NCBI RefSeq assembly: GCF_022662495.1 | Contig: NZ_JAKPBU010000001.1 | Span: 1,736,001 to 1,800,000, forward strand | Reading direction: 5' to 3' | Source: Lysobacter sp. M2-1 | GTDB taxonomy: Bacteria > Pseudomonadota > Gammaproteobacteria > Xanthomonadales > Xanthomonadaceae | Length of the DNA stretch: 64,000 nt | Shown here: one piece after another, positions 34,816-43,588 of the stretch | How the letters are laid out: every line of letters starts with the position of its first letter | Position numbering within the stretch: the first letter of the stretch is position 1 | Program-made: the position numbers and the translations under genes | Notes under the pieces: model-generated | Seen by the model: the letters and a program-made list of their open reading frames with translations, nothing else | Told to the model about the DNA's origin: nothing | Databases searched by the model: none

Positions 34816-36293
34816 GACAGCAGTCCGTACATCGGTATCACTTGGTGCAGGAAGAAGATGTCGGAGACAATCAGCCCGCCCATCGCTGCATAAAGAAGCG
34901 CATGACTCGCCATCCTGCCACGGAATGGGTAGGCCAGCACGAGAAGTAGAAACGGAACGACCGGGTAGAAGTAGCGACCATGAGTGGCTCTCATGCCGCC
35001 GGTGAAGGCGGTCCACAGATGCTGGTAATAGATCAGGGCGAATACCAGAACGCATAGGCCAGCCGTTGCGATAAGCCATTCGTGGCGGTCGGCGCGCACG
35101 AACCCCCGGACGTGGACCAGGAATGTGCAAATCAGCGCGATCACCAGAATCAGGCAAGTCCACACAGGCAGATTCTTGAGCGCCACAAGGCTGTAGACAA
35201 GCGCGATTACGACCATTCCAGCGGCGGTCAGGCCGCGGCGCCACTCCGCATCATGTAAGCGCAAGAGGAATGGCCTTGCGATTACGGCTAGGCTGGAGGA
35301 ACCAAATAGAGCGAGAAAGTAACGCGCCATCCAGCCGTTCGCTTGGATCCAAGCCAACTTTCCACTGCCGCTGCCGTTCCAGCCAACCAAAGCGATGAAG
35401 TTGAGGATGGTGTGCTCCCAAACAGGGAAGTTGAGCATGAATGAGAGATAGCCAATGCCAACCCTAGCGTCATCGGTCAGTATCGAGGCGTCCGGAAAAG
35501 GTTGTCCAAACAGGTATAAGCTGCGCGCGATCCACAGGCAGATCGGAACGAACATGAGCAACCAGGTCAATGTTGCGCGTGAAAACCAGGCTAGAAACCC
35601 ACCTTGCGGCGCGTAAAAGCGCCATAGTCGCCAGGCAATGGCGAAGAACAACGGCACCGCCATCGCGAGTGCCGTAATCTTTGTGACGGTGCAAGCTCCC
35701 ACCAGAAAGCTTGCGTACAACAAGTGGCTTAAACGGCTCGACTCCAACCAGCGTACACACCAGTAGGCTGCCCAGGCCGCGGTGCAGGCTACCAACGTGT
35801 CATGGCTGACTCCGGTGCTCAGATGCGTAAACATCGGGGTCGCGGCAAGCAAGACGCCTCCAGCCAGGCCCAGCGTCGCGTGACCGGTTGCGCGTGCCAG
35901 GAAGAGAATCAGCCCTAGTATGGTCAGCGCACCGAAGAGCGCGGATGGAATGCGGGCTGCACGTACTCGCCCCTCGAAATCGACACCGGCGGCTTTTGCG
36001 GCGAGGATCGCGGGGGCATCCAATACATAGAAGAGCGGCGGATGCTGCGCAATCCAGTTGCGCCCGGGTTGGGCCCCGGGGCTGATCCAGGAGTGGGCAA
36101 CCTCCTCATCAACGCGCGTCTCACCGAGGATCGGAAGCTCTCCTCTGGAAACGTCATTCGCGTAGGAATAATGGCCGGATTCGTCCGGAATATCCCACAG
36201 CGGCGTTATAAACCACGCGTATGCGGTGAACTTGGCGAAGAAAAGGAATGCCACGAGCGCGGCAACCGCCGTGAATCGGGGTGACAGCATCAC
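34812..36293 (-). CDS. polytopic membrane protein, GT39/DUF2142-like
   Basis: The 493-residue protein has about eleven membrane helices. The first periplasmic loop contains DIPDESGHY with an acidic pair (D37-E38), the position used by GT-C glycosyltransferases; the pattern also resembles DUF2142 proteins. It probably transfers a sugar from a lipid carrier in the periplasm. GTG 36293 overlaps the upstream stop by one base (TAGTG); ATG is the next codon. The gene encoded just upstream is a DPM1-like enzyme that could make its lipid-linked donor. Confidence 0.72.
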   Translation of the reverse strand: MMLSPRFTAVAALVAFLFFAKFTAYAWFITPLWDIPDESGHYSYANDVSRGELPILGETRVDEEVAHSWISPGAQPGRNWIAQHPPLFYVLDAPAILAAKAAGVDFEGRVRAARIPSALFGALTILGLILFLARATGHATLGLAGGVLLAATPMFTHLSTGVSHDTLVACTAAWAAYWCVRWLESSRLSHLLYASFLVGACTVTKITALAMAVPLFFAIAWRLWRFYAPQGGFLAWFSRATLTWLLMFVPICLWIARSLYLFGQPFPDASILTDDARVGIGYLSFMLNFPVWEHTILNFIALVGWNGSGSGKLAWIQANGWMARYFLALFGSSSLAVIARPFLLRLHDAEWRRGLTAAGMVVIALVYSLVALKNLPVWTCLILVIALICTFLVHVRGFVRADRHEWLIATAGLCVLVFALIYYQHLWTAFTGGMRATHGRYFYPVVPFLLLVLAYPFRGRMASHALLYAAMGGLIVSDIFFLHQVIPMYGLLS

Positions 36294-37237
36294 TATCGCT
36301 CCGGCGGGTTGAGTTTTCTGAGGTGCACGATGATCCGTTCCAGGAGCTTCCGGTTCGTCGCGATCAGATCGCCGATGAGACCCATCATGTAGAGCAACCC
36401 GCCGATCATGATGAACAGAGAGGAGAAGACCACGGATTGCACATGCCCCCCGCCGTCGCCGTGGAGGTAGAAATAGAGAAAGCGCAAACCCAGCACTATG
36501 CCCGTGAGGGTAATTATGGTTCCGGCATAGAAAAACAGAGCCAACGGGCGATAGGTGATGAACACGCGGACAATCGTCAGCAGGGAGCGCTTGACATAGC
36601 TGGGGATGCTTTTGACAAGCCGGGAAGGACGCAGGTCAGCGTTGGTGCGGACAGGGACCGACACCACGCGCAGATTGCTCTGTCCGGCCTGGATGATGGT
36701 TTCCAAAGTGTACGTGTAAACGTTGAACACATTGATGCGCAGAGCAGCATCCCGTGAGATCGCGCGAAAACCACTGGGAGCGTCGGCGACGTCGGTCTTG
36801 CTGGCAATGCGTACAGCCCAACTGCCGAGCCGCTGCAGCTTCTTCTTCAGCCATGAGAAATGCTCGGTATCGTCGATTGGACGCGCGCCGATCACCATGT
36901 CGGCCTTGCCCTCGATGATCGGCGCCACAAGACGGGGGATATCGGCTGACTCGTACTGGTTATCTGCGTCGGTATTGACAATGACATCGGCCCCCAGGCT
37001 CAGACAGGCGTCGAGGCCGGACATGAAGGCGGTGGCCAAACCACGGTTGACGGGATGCCGGATTACGTGGTCGACACCGAGTTCCTTAGCGAGTTGTGCG
37101 GTATTGTCAGTCGAACCGTCGTCGATCACCAGCCACTCGACTGCGTTGAAACCGTCGACTTCTCGCGGAAGGGTGTCTAGCGTGATCGCCAGGGTTTCCG
37201 ACTCATTGAGGCAGGGAATCTGGATGATCAACTTCAT
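36293..37237 (-). CDS. DPM1/GtrB-like glycosyltransferase with membrane helices
   Basis: The 314-residue protein has a GT2 domain (KLIIQIPCLNESETLAITL, VIDDGSTDNTAQLA, VNTDADNQYESADI) and two to three C-terminal membrane helices (about 225-300), followed by KLLERIIVHLRKL. Such proteins make polyprenyl-phosphate sugars. It is the second enzyme of this kind in the island, besides 20858-21790. ATG 37237 matches the family start; an in-frame ATG five codons earlier is possible. It lies between a flippase-like and a GT-C-like gene. Confidence 0.85.
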   Translation of the reverse strand: MKLIIQIPCLNESETLAITLDTLPREVDGFNAVEWLVIDDGSTDNTAQLAKELGVDHVIRHPVNRGLATAFMSGLDACLSLGADVIVNTDADNQYESADIPRLVAPIIEGKADMVIGARPIDDTEHFSWLKKKLQRLGSWAVRIASKTDVADAPSGFRAISRDAALRINVFNVYTYTLETIIQAGQSNLRVVSVPVRTNADLRPSRLVKSIPSYVKRSLLTIVRVFITYRPLALFFYAGTIITLTGIVLGLRFLYFYLHGDGGGHVQSVVFSSLFIMIGGLLYMMGLIGDLIATNRKLLERIIVHLRKLNPPER

Positions 37238-37314
37238 GCTGCGATGATCCATCGTTTGGCAGGCGCAGCTGGCATTAGAGCATGCGCTAAGCGAGCGAGA
37301 AAAGGAGATGCTTG

Positions 37315-38271
37315 TCAGGCTTCCCTTGCCTGCGGTGGAGTGGCTGCGGTGCCGCGCAGCAGCCATGTTCCCAGCACGAAATGCAGAAGATCCCCCAGTG
37401 TCGTTACCACGCGCAGCAGTGCGATCACAGTGACGCCCGCGGCGCCGGTGACGATGCCGCTCAACAGCACGACAAGAATTCCTTCGCGCACGCCGAGCCC
37501 GGCGGGCGCACCCGGAACGAGCAAGCCGACCACCCAGGCGGCGGCGAATGCGCCGCATAACGGAAGGAACGAAAAACCATTAGCCGGTGCGACAGCGTGC
37601 ACCAGTAGTGTGAACGCAAGGCCGAGCGAGAGGAAGCTGGCGATAAACACGCCATACGCTAGCAGCAGCCTCCCGAGTGAAAGATTGAATTCATTGCCAT
37701 CGCCTGCGTCGGGCATGCGCTTGCGCTGTAAATATTCCGCCAGACGGGGCAGCAGCAAAAAGGCCAGCACCGCAGCGGCACTGGCAGCAATCACCACCAG
37801 CGAAATCGATCTCATCGGCAGCCATCGCTCCAGACCGGACGAGGACCGCGATGCAAGAAACACCATGGTGATATGGATTGCGGCCAACAGCGCGATCACG
37901 TTCTCGTAGATCAGCGACAGCGTCAGTGTCGGTACGCCGCCGCCGAAGCTGCGCGCGACCGCGACCCGGCCGATGTGCTGTGCGACGTTGCCGGGCAGAT
38001 ACTTCGCGAACTGCGTGGAGGCGATCACCGCGTACGCCGACCGCGGGGACATCCGGACATCCATGTCCGCCAGGATCCAGCGCCAGATCATGGCCGTGAT
38101 CGGAATCTGCGCCAGATATAGCACCAGCGCCGCAAAGGTCAGCGCGATGGATTTGGCGGAGAGCAGGACCTCCAGATCCACGCCGTTCCATGTGGTGGCG
38201 GCCTGCCGAATGTAATAATAACCGGCGGCGATGGCGACGAGCAGGCCCAATAGCCGCGCTGTCTTTTTCAT
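37315..38271 (-). CDS. UPF0104/AglD-like membrane protein (LPG synthase TM family)
   Basis: The 318-residue protein has about eight membrane helices and the family motif PGAPAGLGVREGILVVLL, with FAKYLPGNVAQHIGR near residue 95. The family includes the membrane part of lysylphosphatidylglycerol synthase and proteins that accompany polyprenyl-phosphate sugar enzymes; flippase activity has been proposed for relatives. It follows the methyltransferase gene by a four-base overlap and precedes the DPM1-like gene by 77 bases. Confidence 0.8.
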   Translation of the reverse strand: MKKTARLLGLLVAIAAGYYYIRQAATTWNGVDLEVLLSAKSIALTFAALVLYLAQIPITAMIWRWILADMDVRMSPRSAYAVIASTQFAKYLPGNVAQHIGRVAVARSFGGGVPTLTLSLIYENVIALLAAIHITMVFLASRSSSGLERWLPMRSISLVVIAASAAAVLAFLLLPRLAEYLQRKRMPDAGDGNEFNLSLGRLLLAYGVFIASFLSLGLAFTLLVHAVAPANGFSFLPLCGAFAAAWVVGLLVPGAPAGLGVREGILVVLLSGIVTGAAGVTVIALLRVVTTLGDLLHFVLGTWLLRGTAATPPQAREA

Positions 38272-39065
38272 ACGGCTTTGGCGACCACGAGGTATCCATT
38301 GCCGATATCGGCCGACAGGAAAGGCCGCTGCGCGAACTCTGCGCCACGAATGGCCAGCTTCCCGAGGGGGCTTTTGAACAGCGGAAACCATTTCATCATA
38401 TGGCGGCGATCGATGCCGCTCCGGCTCGAGTTGGCGTGCTTTCCCTCAGGGGTCTCATCGATGCCTGGATCGACCTCGGGCGCGTACTGCGCCGCGCGCA
38501 CCTTCTCGGCGATGTTGGCGAGTGGAAAGCCGTAGCACTCAACGGTCAGGGTCTCGAATCCGGCGCTGCTCAGAAGTTCGATCAACGGTGCTCGCTCGTA
38601 TCTACGAAAGTGTCCCGCCCACACGTCGGATGGATTCCATTTCGCCATGTGCGCAGGCACGGAAAGCAACAAGATGCCGCCGTTTGGCATCCATTTGCGC
38701 CAGGTCTGCAACGCTTCCAGGTCGTGCTCGATATGCTCCAGTACTTCAAACGCCATCAGCAGGGGAAAATGTTCGTCCCAATCGGCACTGGGCGTTTCCA
38801 GGATCTGGATGTCACGGCCTGCGCCATGTGCCAATGCGTTGGCCAGTTCGCGCGCTTCCGGAGACATTTCCAGTGCGGTGCAACGGAACCCGAGCGCATC
38901 GAGTTCATGCAGTAGCGCGCCGGCACCACAACCTATCTCCAGGGCATCCGTGGGCGGAAGGCGACGAATGTGCTTGAGCACGCGTGCGCGGCGCAACAGA
39001 TAGCGCGGTGCAGGCACCCAGCCGGCGTCGGGCGCTGCGGGGCCTATGCTTCCATAGTTCTTCAT
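38268..39065 (-). CDS. class I SAM-dependent methyltransferase
   Basis: The 265-residue protein has a clear class I core: LEIGCGAGALLHELDALG (motif I), ALEMSPEARELA, the central MAFEVLEHIEHDLEALQ and GGILLLSVPAH. The latter part (170-265) probably recognises the acceptor. It overlaps the next gene by four bases. Like the other island methyltransferases it probably modifies a sugar or the lipid-linked intermediate; the target is unknown. Confidence 0.85.
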   Translation of the reverse strand: MKNYGSIGPAAPDAGWVPAPRYLLRRARVLKHIRRLPPTDALEIGCGAGALLHELDALGFRCTALEMSPEARELANALAHGAGRDIQILETPSADWDEHFPLLMAFEVLEHIEHDLEALQTWRKWMPNGGILLLSVPAHMAKWNPSDVWAGHFRRYERAPLIELLSSAGFETLTVECYGFPLANIAEKVRAAQYAPEVDPGIDETPEGKHANSSRSGIDRRHMMKWFPLFKSPLGKLAIRGAEFAQRPFLSADIGNGYLVVAKAV

Positions 39066-39108
39066 GCCTGCGGGCTCCAGGATCTTGGGACGGATGCTGC
39101 GATCCGGG

Positions 39109-40245
39109 CTAGGTAGCGACGGAAGCAGGGTACAGAATAGCGAGCAACTGGCGGCCGATCGCAGCTTGGTCGAAACGCGGAAGCGCGTCTTTGGCCAGTC
39201 GTACTTGCGGGTGCGCGCGATGATGCCGACAAAAGTGCATCACCGCTTCGGCCAGCGCAGCTGCGTCCCCGGCCGGCACCAACTGGATGAGGTCTGAAGG
39301 TGCCGCGATCAGCTCACGGATCGCTGCAGAATCCCGCGTTACCAGCGGTTTCGACATCGCCAAGGTCTGGAAGACCTTGTTGGGGATCACGCTGGCGGCT
39401 TTGTCAGAGGTGCCGAAAATACCCAGGCACAGGTCGGCTTTGGCGATATGCCGGAGCAGTTCCGGATAGTCGGCCCATTCGATCCAGCGCAAATGCGGTA
39501 GCGGTTCACGATCGATCAGCGCGCGGACCCGGGGGGCCTCCTGACCGGTGCCAATCAAAAGCCAGTCAATCGGCTCGTCGCGCAGGAGCCGGGCGGCCTC
39601 GATGATGACGGGAATGCCATGCAGCGGGATGAACTGACCGTAGAACAGCACGATGGGCGCGGTTCCTGCGGGCTGCGCTGCGGCAAGGTCGGGATCGGTG
39701 CGGAATACGTCATCCTCGACACCAACCCACACCCAGCCGCAGGTCCCCGGCCGTAGCGAGAACAACTGTTCCATCCTCGCAGCGTTTGCCCGGGTGTCCA
39801 TGAAAGCCCGGTCGGCAGTGCGCACCGCCAGCCACTCGATCGTGCGCAACGAGCGGGCCAGCAGGTGGCCAGGACCGACCATGCGCCGGTCGAGTACGAC
39901 GGTATCGTAGGCGGAAAGGAACCAGTCCATGGCCACCCGCGCTCCGCGAAGCCACGCGAACATGCGGATCGCGAAGACGTCGCTTACGGCCGGATAACCC
40001 AGCAACACCCAATCATGCGCCGGGAGCAGTAGATAGCGCCACAGCAGACGCGGATAGGCGAACAGAATTCGTGCCAGCAGTCGTAGCCAAGGCCGTGCGC
40101 CCGTGATTTGGCTCTTATCGCGCACTCCGCTCCAAAGATCGACGTGGCATTCGATGAGTTCGACCCCGTTTGCGCGCAATCCGTCACACAGAATGCGCAC
40201 ACGCGGTTTGCTCAGGTCACATGTCCCCCACAGGACGACGCGCAT
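39109..40245 (-). CDS. GT4 (GT-B) glycosyltransferase
   Basis: The 378-residue protein has a GT-B fold with the nucleotide-binding half visible as LFYGQFIPLHGIPVIIEAARLL, LLIGTGQE and NKVFQTLAMSKPLVTRDSAAIREL. ATG 40245 (MRVVLWGTCDLSKPR) is the likely start. A TTG at 40275 overlapping the etfA stop is an alternative that would couple it to etfA. It is the first gene of the minus-strand part of the island and the last before the conserved etfA border. Confidence 0.85.
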   Translation of the reverse strand: MRVVLWGTCDLSKPRVRILCDGLRANGVELIECHVDLWSGVRDKSQITGARPWLRLLARILFAYPRLLWRYLLLPAHDWVLLGYPAVSDVFAIRMFAWLRGARVAMDWFLSAYDTVVLDRRMVGPGHLLARSLRTIEWLAVRTADRAFMDTRANAARMEQLFSLRPGTCGWVWVGVEDDVFRTDPDLAAAQPAGTAPIVLFYGQFIPLHGIPVIIEAARLLRDEPIDWLLIGTGQEAPRVRALIDREPLPHLRWIEWADYPELLRHIAKADLCLGIFGTSDKAASVIPNKVFQTLAMSKPLVTRDSAAIRELIAAPSDLIQLVPAGDAAALAEAVMHFCRHHRAHPQVRLAKDALPRFDQAAIGRQLLAILYPASVAT

Positions 40246-40271
40246 TGCTGGAGCACCAGGATTGAATCCGG

Positions 40272-41210
40272 TCAAAGCGCCGCTTCGAGGTCGGGCAAGA
40301 GCTTGAACAGGTCACCGACAAGGCCGATGTCGGCGATCTCAAAGATCGGAGCCTCGGCGTCCTTATTGATCGCGACGATGGTGCCGGCGTCCTTGATGCC
40401 GGTCAGATGCTGGATTGCGCCGCTGATGCCGATGGCGACGTAGAGTTCCGGAGCGATGATCTTGCCGGTCTGGCCCACCTGCAATTCGTTTGGCACGTAA
40501 CCGGCATCGACCGCGGCGCGCGAGGCGCCAACCGCAGCGCCAAGCTTGTCGGCGAAGTCGTAGATGATCTTGAAATTCTCCGCCGAGCCGACGCCGCGGC
40601 CGCCGGACACCACGCGTCTGGCGCTTTGCAGGTCGGGGCGGTCGGACTTGCCTGCGGCGAGACCCACGAAGCGGGTGTGAGTCGGCAAGGCAGGTTCGAC
40701 CGACGCGGCTTCGACAGTGGCGTTGCCGCCCTTGGAGGCTTCCGGCCACGAAGCCGTGCGCACGGTGGCGACGACCGTGTGATCGGCGGGCGCCTCGACC
40801 GTCACGATGGCATTGCCGGCGTAGATCGGTCGTTTGAAGGCATGGCTGCCCTCCACGGTCATGACGTCCGATACCTGGGCCACGCCGAGCAAGGCGGCGA
40901 CGCAAGGCATGAGGTCTTTGCCAAAGGTGGTGGACGGGCCGAAGACGTGGCTGTAGCCGTTCGCCAGTGCCGCCACCTGGGGCGCCAGCACCTGGGCGAT
41001 CGGATTTGCATTGGCGGCATTGGCCACGGTCAGCACCCTGGCGACGCCACCGATCTGAGCGGCTTCGCCGGCGACCGCGTCCGGATCTGCGGCCAGCACG
41101 AGGATGTCGATCGACTCGGGCTGCAACGCCTGGGCGGCGGAGACGCACTTGGCGGTGGAAGGATTGAGCTTGCCGGCCAGGTGTTCGGCGACGATGAGAA
41201 CCTTGGCCAT
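40272..41210 (-). CDS. etfA: electron transfer flavoprotein alpha subunit
   Basis: The 312-residue protein carries the C-terminal FAD domain typical of EtfA (VVSGGRGVGSAENF, QVGQTGKIIAPELYVAIGIS, INKDAEAPIFEIADIG). With EtfB it passes electrons from acyl-CoA and other dehydrogenases to ETF:ubiquinone oxidoreductase, encoded nearby at 50287. In Xanthomonas etfA is the border gene of the LPS locus opposite metB, and it has the same place here. Confidence 0.97.
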   Translation of the reverse strand: MAKVLIVAEHLAGKLNPSTAKCVSAAQALQPESIDILVLAADPDAVAGEAAQIGGVARVLTVANAANANPIAQVLAPQVAALANGYSHVFGPSTTFGKDLMPCVAALLGVAQVSDVMTVEGSHAFKRPIYAGNAIVTVEAPADHTVVATVRTASWPEASKGGNATVEAASVEPALPTHTRFVGLAAGKSDRPDLQSARRVVSGGRGVGSAENFKIIYDFADKLGAAVGASRAAVDAGYVPNELQVGQTGKIIAPELYVAIGISGAIQHLTGIKDAGTIVAINKDAEAPIFEIADIGLVGDLFKLLPDLEAAL

Positions 41211-41956
41211 CACAGCAACCCCTTCGACTTCAGTGCGGCGACCAGCTCGGCCGCGTCCTTGACCATGACGCCCTTGCTGCGCCTGGGCGGCGGGGCGTAA
41301 TGGGTGGTCTTGAGCGTGTCGCCGGTATCGACGCCGAGATCGGCGAAGGCAAGGGTTTCGAGCGGCTTGCTCTTGGCCTTCATGATGTCCGGCAGCTTGA
41401 TGAAGCGCGGCTCGTTCAGCCGCAGGTCGGTGGTGATCACCGCCGGCAGGTCGACCTCCAGCGTCTCCAGCCCGGCGTCCACCTCGCGGGTCACGGTCGC
41501 CTTGCCGTCTGCTACCTCCAGCTTGCTGGCGAACGTCGCCTGGGGGCGGCCCCACAACGTGGCCAGCATTTGCCCGGTCTGGTTGGCGTCGTCGTCGATG
41601 GCCTGTTTGCCCAGGATGACCAGGTCCGGCTGCTCCTTCTCGACCAGCTTGAGCAGGGTACGGGCCGCGGTCAGCGGCTGGATCGGCTGGTCGGACACCA
41701 CGTGGATGGCGCGGTTGGCACCCATGGCCAGGCCGTTGCGCAGGTGGGCCTGGGCGTCGGCCGGGGCGATGGTGACGACCACGACCTCGGTGGCGATGCC
41801 CCTGTCACGCAGGCGCAGGGCCTCCTCGAGGGCGATTTCGTCGAAGGGGTTGGCTGACAGCTTGACGCCGTCGGTGACCACGCCGGAGCCGTCCGGCTTG
41901 ACCTGGATGCGGACGTTGTAGTCCACCACGCGCTTGTAGCCGACGAGGATCTTCAT
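41210..41956 (-). CDS. etfB: electron transfer flavoprotein beta subunit
   Basis: The 248-residue protein starts MKILVGYKRVVDYNVRI and has the EtfB signature region PFDEIALEEALRLRD and the AMP-binding segment with KQAIDDDANQTGQMLA. Its stop shares one base with the etfA start, so the pair is coupled. It is divergent from scoA over a 182-base spacer with no clear promoter boxes. Confidence 0.97.
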   Translation of the reverse strand: MKILVGYKRVVDYNVRIQVKPDGSGVVTDGVKLSANPFDEIALEEALRLRDRGIATEVVVVTIAPADAQAHLRNGLAMGANRAIHVVSDQPIQPLTAARTLLKLVEKEQPDLVILGKQAIDDDANQTGQMLATLWGRPQATFASKLEVADGKATVTREVDAGLETLEVDLPAVITTDLRLNEPRFIKLPDIMKAKSKPLETLAFADLGVDTGDTLKTTHYAPPPRRSKGVMVKDAAELVAALKSKGLL

Positions 41957-42138
41957 CGTGCGGGAGTTCCTATGGGACTGGGCAGCAGCGGGGGAGGGCA
42001 GGCGCCGCGGAAGACCGCCGATTCTACCGGCCTGGCCTGCAGGACGCGACCGCATGCCTTGGCGCCGTGGTACCAATGGACGAGGGTCGCGCACGCATGC
42101 CGCGATAAACTGCCGCAATCCACCAGGGAGACGAATCC

Positions 42139-42864
42139 ATGGCCGACGGTGATGGCCACAAGAGCAAACAGGTCGATAGCGCCGCACAGGCGCTGCAGGG
42201 GTTGGTGGCCGATGGACAGACGCTGGCGGTTGGGGGATTCGGCCTGTGCGGTATACCCGAAGCTCTGATTGGGGCCCTTCGCGATTCCGGGGCCAGGGAA
42301 CTGACCGTGATCTCCAATAATGCCGGAGTCGACGGATTTGGCCTGGGCCAGTTACTGGAAACACGTCAGATCAGGAAGATGATTTCCTCCTACGTTGGCG
42401 AGAACAAGGAGTTCGAGCGCCAATACCTGGGTGGCGAGCTGGAATTGGAGTTCAATCCGCAAGGGACGCTGGCCGAGCGCCTGCGCGCCGGCGGCGCCGG
42501 TATCCCGGCCTTTTTCACCGCCACCGGCTATGGCACGGTGGTGGCGGAGGGCAAGGAGACCCGCGAATTCGATGGCAAGCACTATGTCCTGGAGACTGCG
42601 CTCAAAGCCGACGTGTCGTTGATCAAGGCCTGGAAGGCCGACAAGGCCGGGAACCTCGTGTTCCGCAAAACCGCACGCAACTTCAATCCGGCCTGCGCCA
42701 TGGCCGGCAAGGTCTGCATCGCGGAAGTGGAACAACTGGTGGAGGTGGGCGAGCTCGATCCCGACCAGATCCACCTGCCGGGCATCTATGTGGATCGCAT
42801 CGTCGTGAATCCCACCCCCGAGAAACGGATCGAGCAGCGCACCCTACGACAGGGAGACAAGTGA
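42139..42864 (+). CDS. scoA: succinyl-CoA:3-ketoacid CoA transferase subunit A
   Basis: The 241-residue protein is the alpha subunit of a family I CoA transferase, with the CoA-binding region [14 protein letters not shown] near residue 30 and [11 protein letters not shown]. With the B subunit it moves CoA between succinyl-CoA and acetoacetate. Acetoacetate also arises from the tyrosine pathway enzymes encoded at 4311-6062. AGGGAGA lies just before ATG 42139. Confidence 0.93.
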   Translation: MADGDGHKSKQVDSAAQALQGLVADGQTLAVGGFGLCGIPEALIGALRDSGARELTVISNNAGVDGFGLGQLLETRQIRKMISSYVGENKEFERQYLGGELELEFNPQGTLAERLRAGGAGIPAFFTATGYGTVVAEGKETREFDGKHYVLETALKADVSLIKAWKADKAGNLVFRKTARNFNPACAMAGKVCIAEVEQLVEVGELDPDQIHLPGIYVDRIVVNPTPEKRIEQRTLRQGDK

Positions 42865-43511
42865 TGGCCTGGACCCGCGACCAGATGGCCCGGCGCGCCG
42901 CGCAGGAACTGACCGACGGCGCCTACGTCAACCTCGGTATCGGCCTGCCGACCCTGGTGGCGAATTTCATCCCGGAGGGGGTGGATGTGTGGCTGCAGTC
43001 CGAGAACGGCCTGCTGGGCATCGGCCCGTTCCCGACCGAGGGCGAGGTCGACGCCGACCTGATCAACGCCGGCAAGCAGACCGTGACTGCGCGTCCAGGC
43101 GCGAGCTACTTCGGCAGCCATGACTCCTTCGCCATGATCCGCGGGGGACACATCGACCTGGCCATTCTGGGTGCCATGCAGGTCACCGACAAGGGGGATC
43201 TGGCCAACTGGATGGTCCCGGGGAAGATGGTCAAGGGCATGGGCGGGGCGATGGATCTGGTCGCCGGGGTAAAGCGCGTGGTCGTGCTGATGGAGCACGT
43301 GGCCAAGGACGGGAGCCACAAGATCCTGCGCGAATGCACGTTGCCGCTCACGGGTCTGGGGGTCGTTGACCGGATCATCACCGACCTCGCGGTGCTGGAC
43401 GTCGCGGAGGACGGACTCAGGCTGGTGGAACTGGCGCCCGGAGTCGATCGCAGCGATCTGGAGGCGCAAACCGGGTGTCCCATTCAGGATGGTCCTTCGG
43501 CTGTGATCTGA
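42864..43511 (+). CDS. scoB: succinyl-CoA:3-ketoacid CoA transferase subunit B
   Basis: The 215-residue beta subunit has the catalytic glutamate in [10 protein letters not shown] (Glu47) and the N-terminal [16 protein letters not shown] 42864 shares one base with the scoA stop and has AGGGAG at good spacing; a GTG one codon earlier is possible. The pair forms one transcript. Confidence 0.94.
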   Translation: MAWTRDQMARRAAQELTDGAYVNLGIGLPTLVANFIPEGVDVWLQSENGLLGIGPFPTEGEVDADLINAGKQTVTARPGASYFGSHDSFAMIRGGHIDLAILGAMQVTDKGDLANWMVPGKMVKGMGGAMDLVAGVKRVVVLMEHVAKDGSHKILRECTLPLTGLGVVDRIITDLAVLDVAEDGLRLVELAPGVDRSDLEAQTGCPIQDGPSAVI

Positions 43512-43588
43512 CTGCGTTCAACCGGGCAATTGAATTGCGCGTGCGGGCAGCGCAGGATAGCCGCGACACTGATTGGACAGCGAAGACG

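Noticed and set aside
11771-40271. Insertion sequences or phage genes at the borders of the polysaccharide island
   Set aside because: No transposase, integrase or terminal inverted repeats were found. The lower GC alone does not prove a mobile element.
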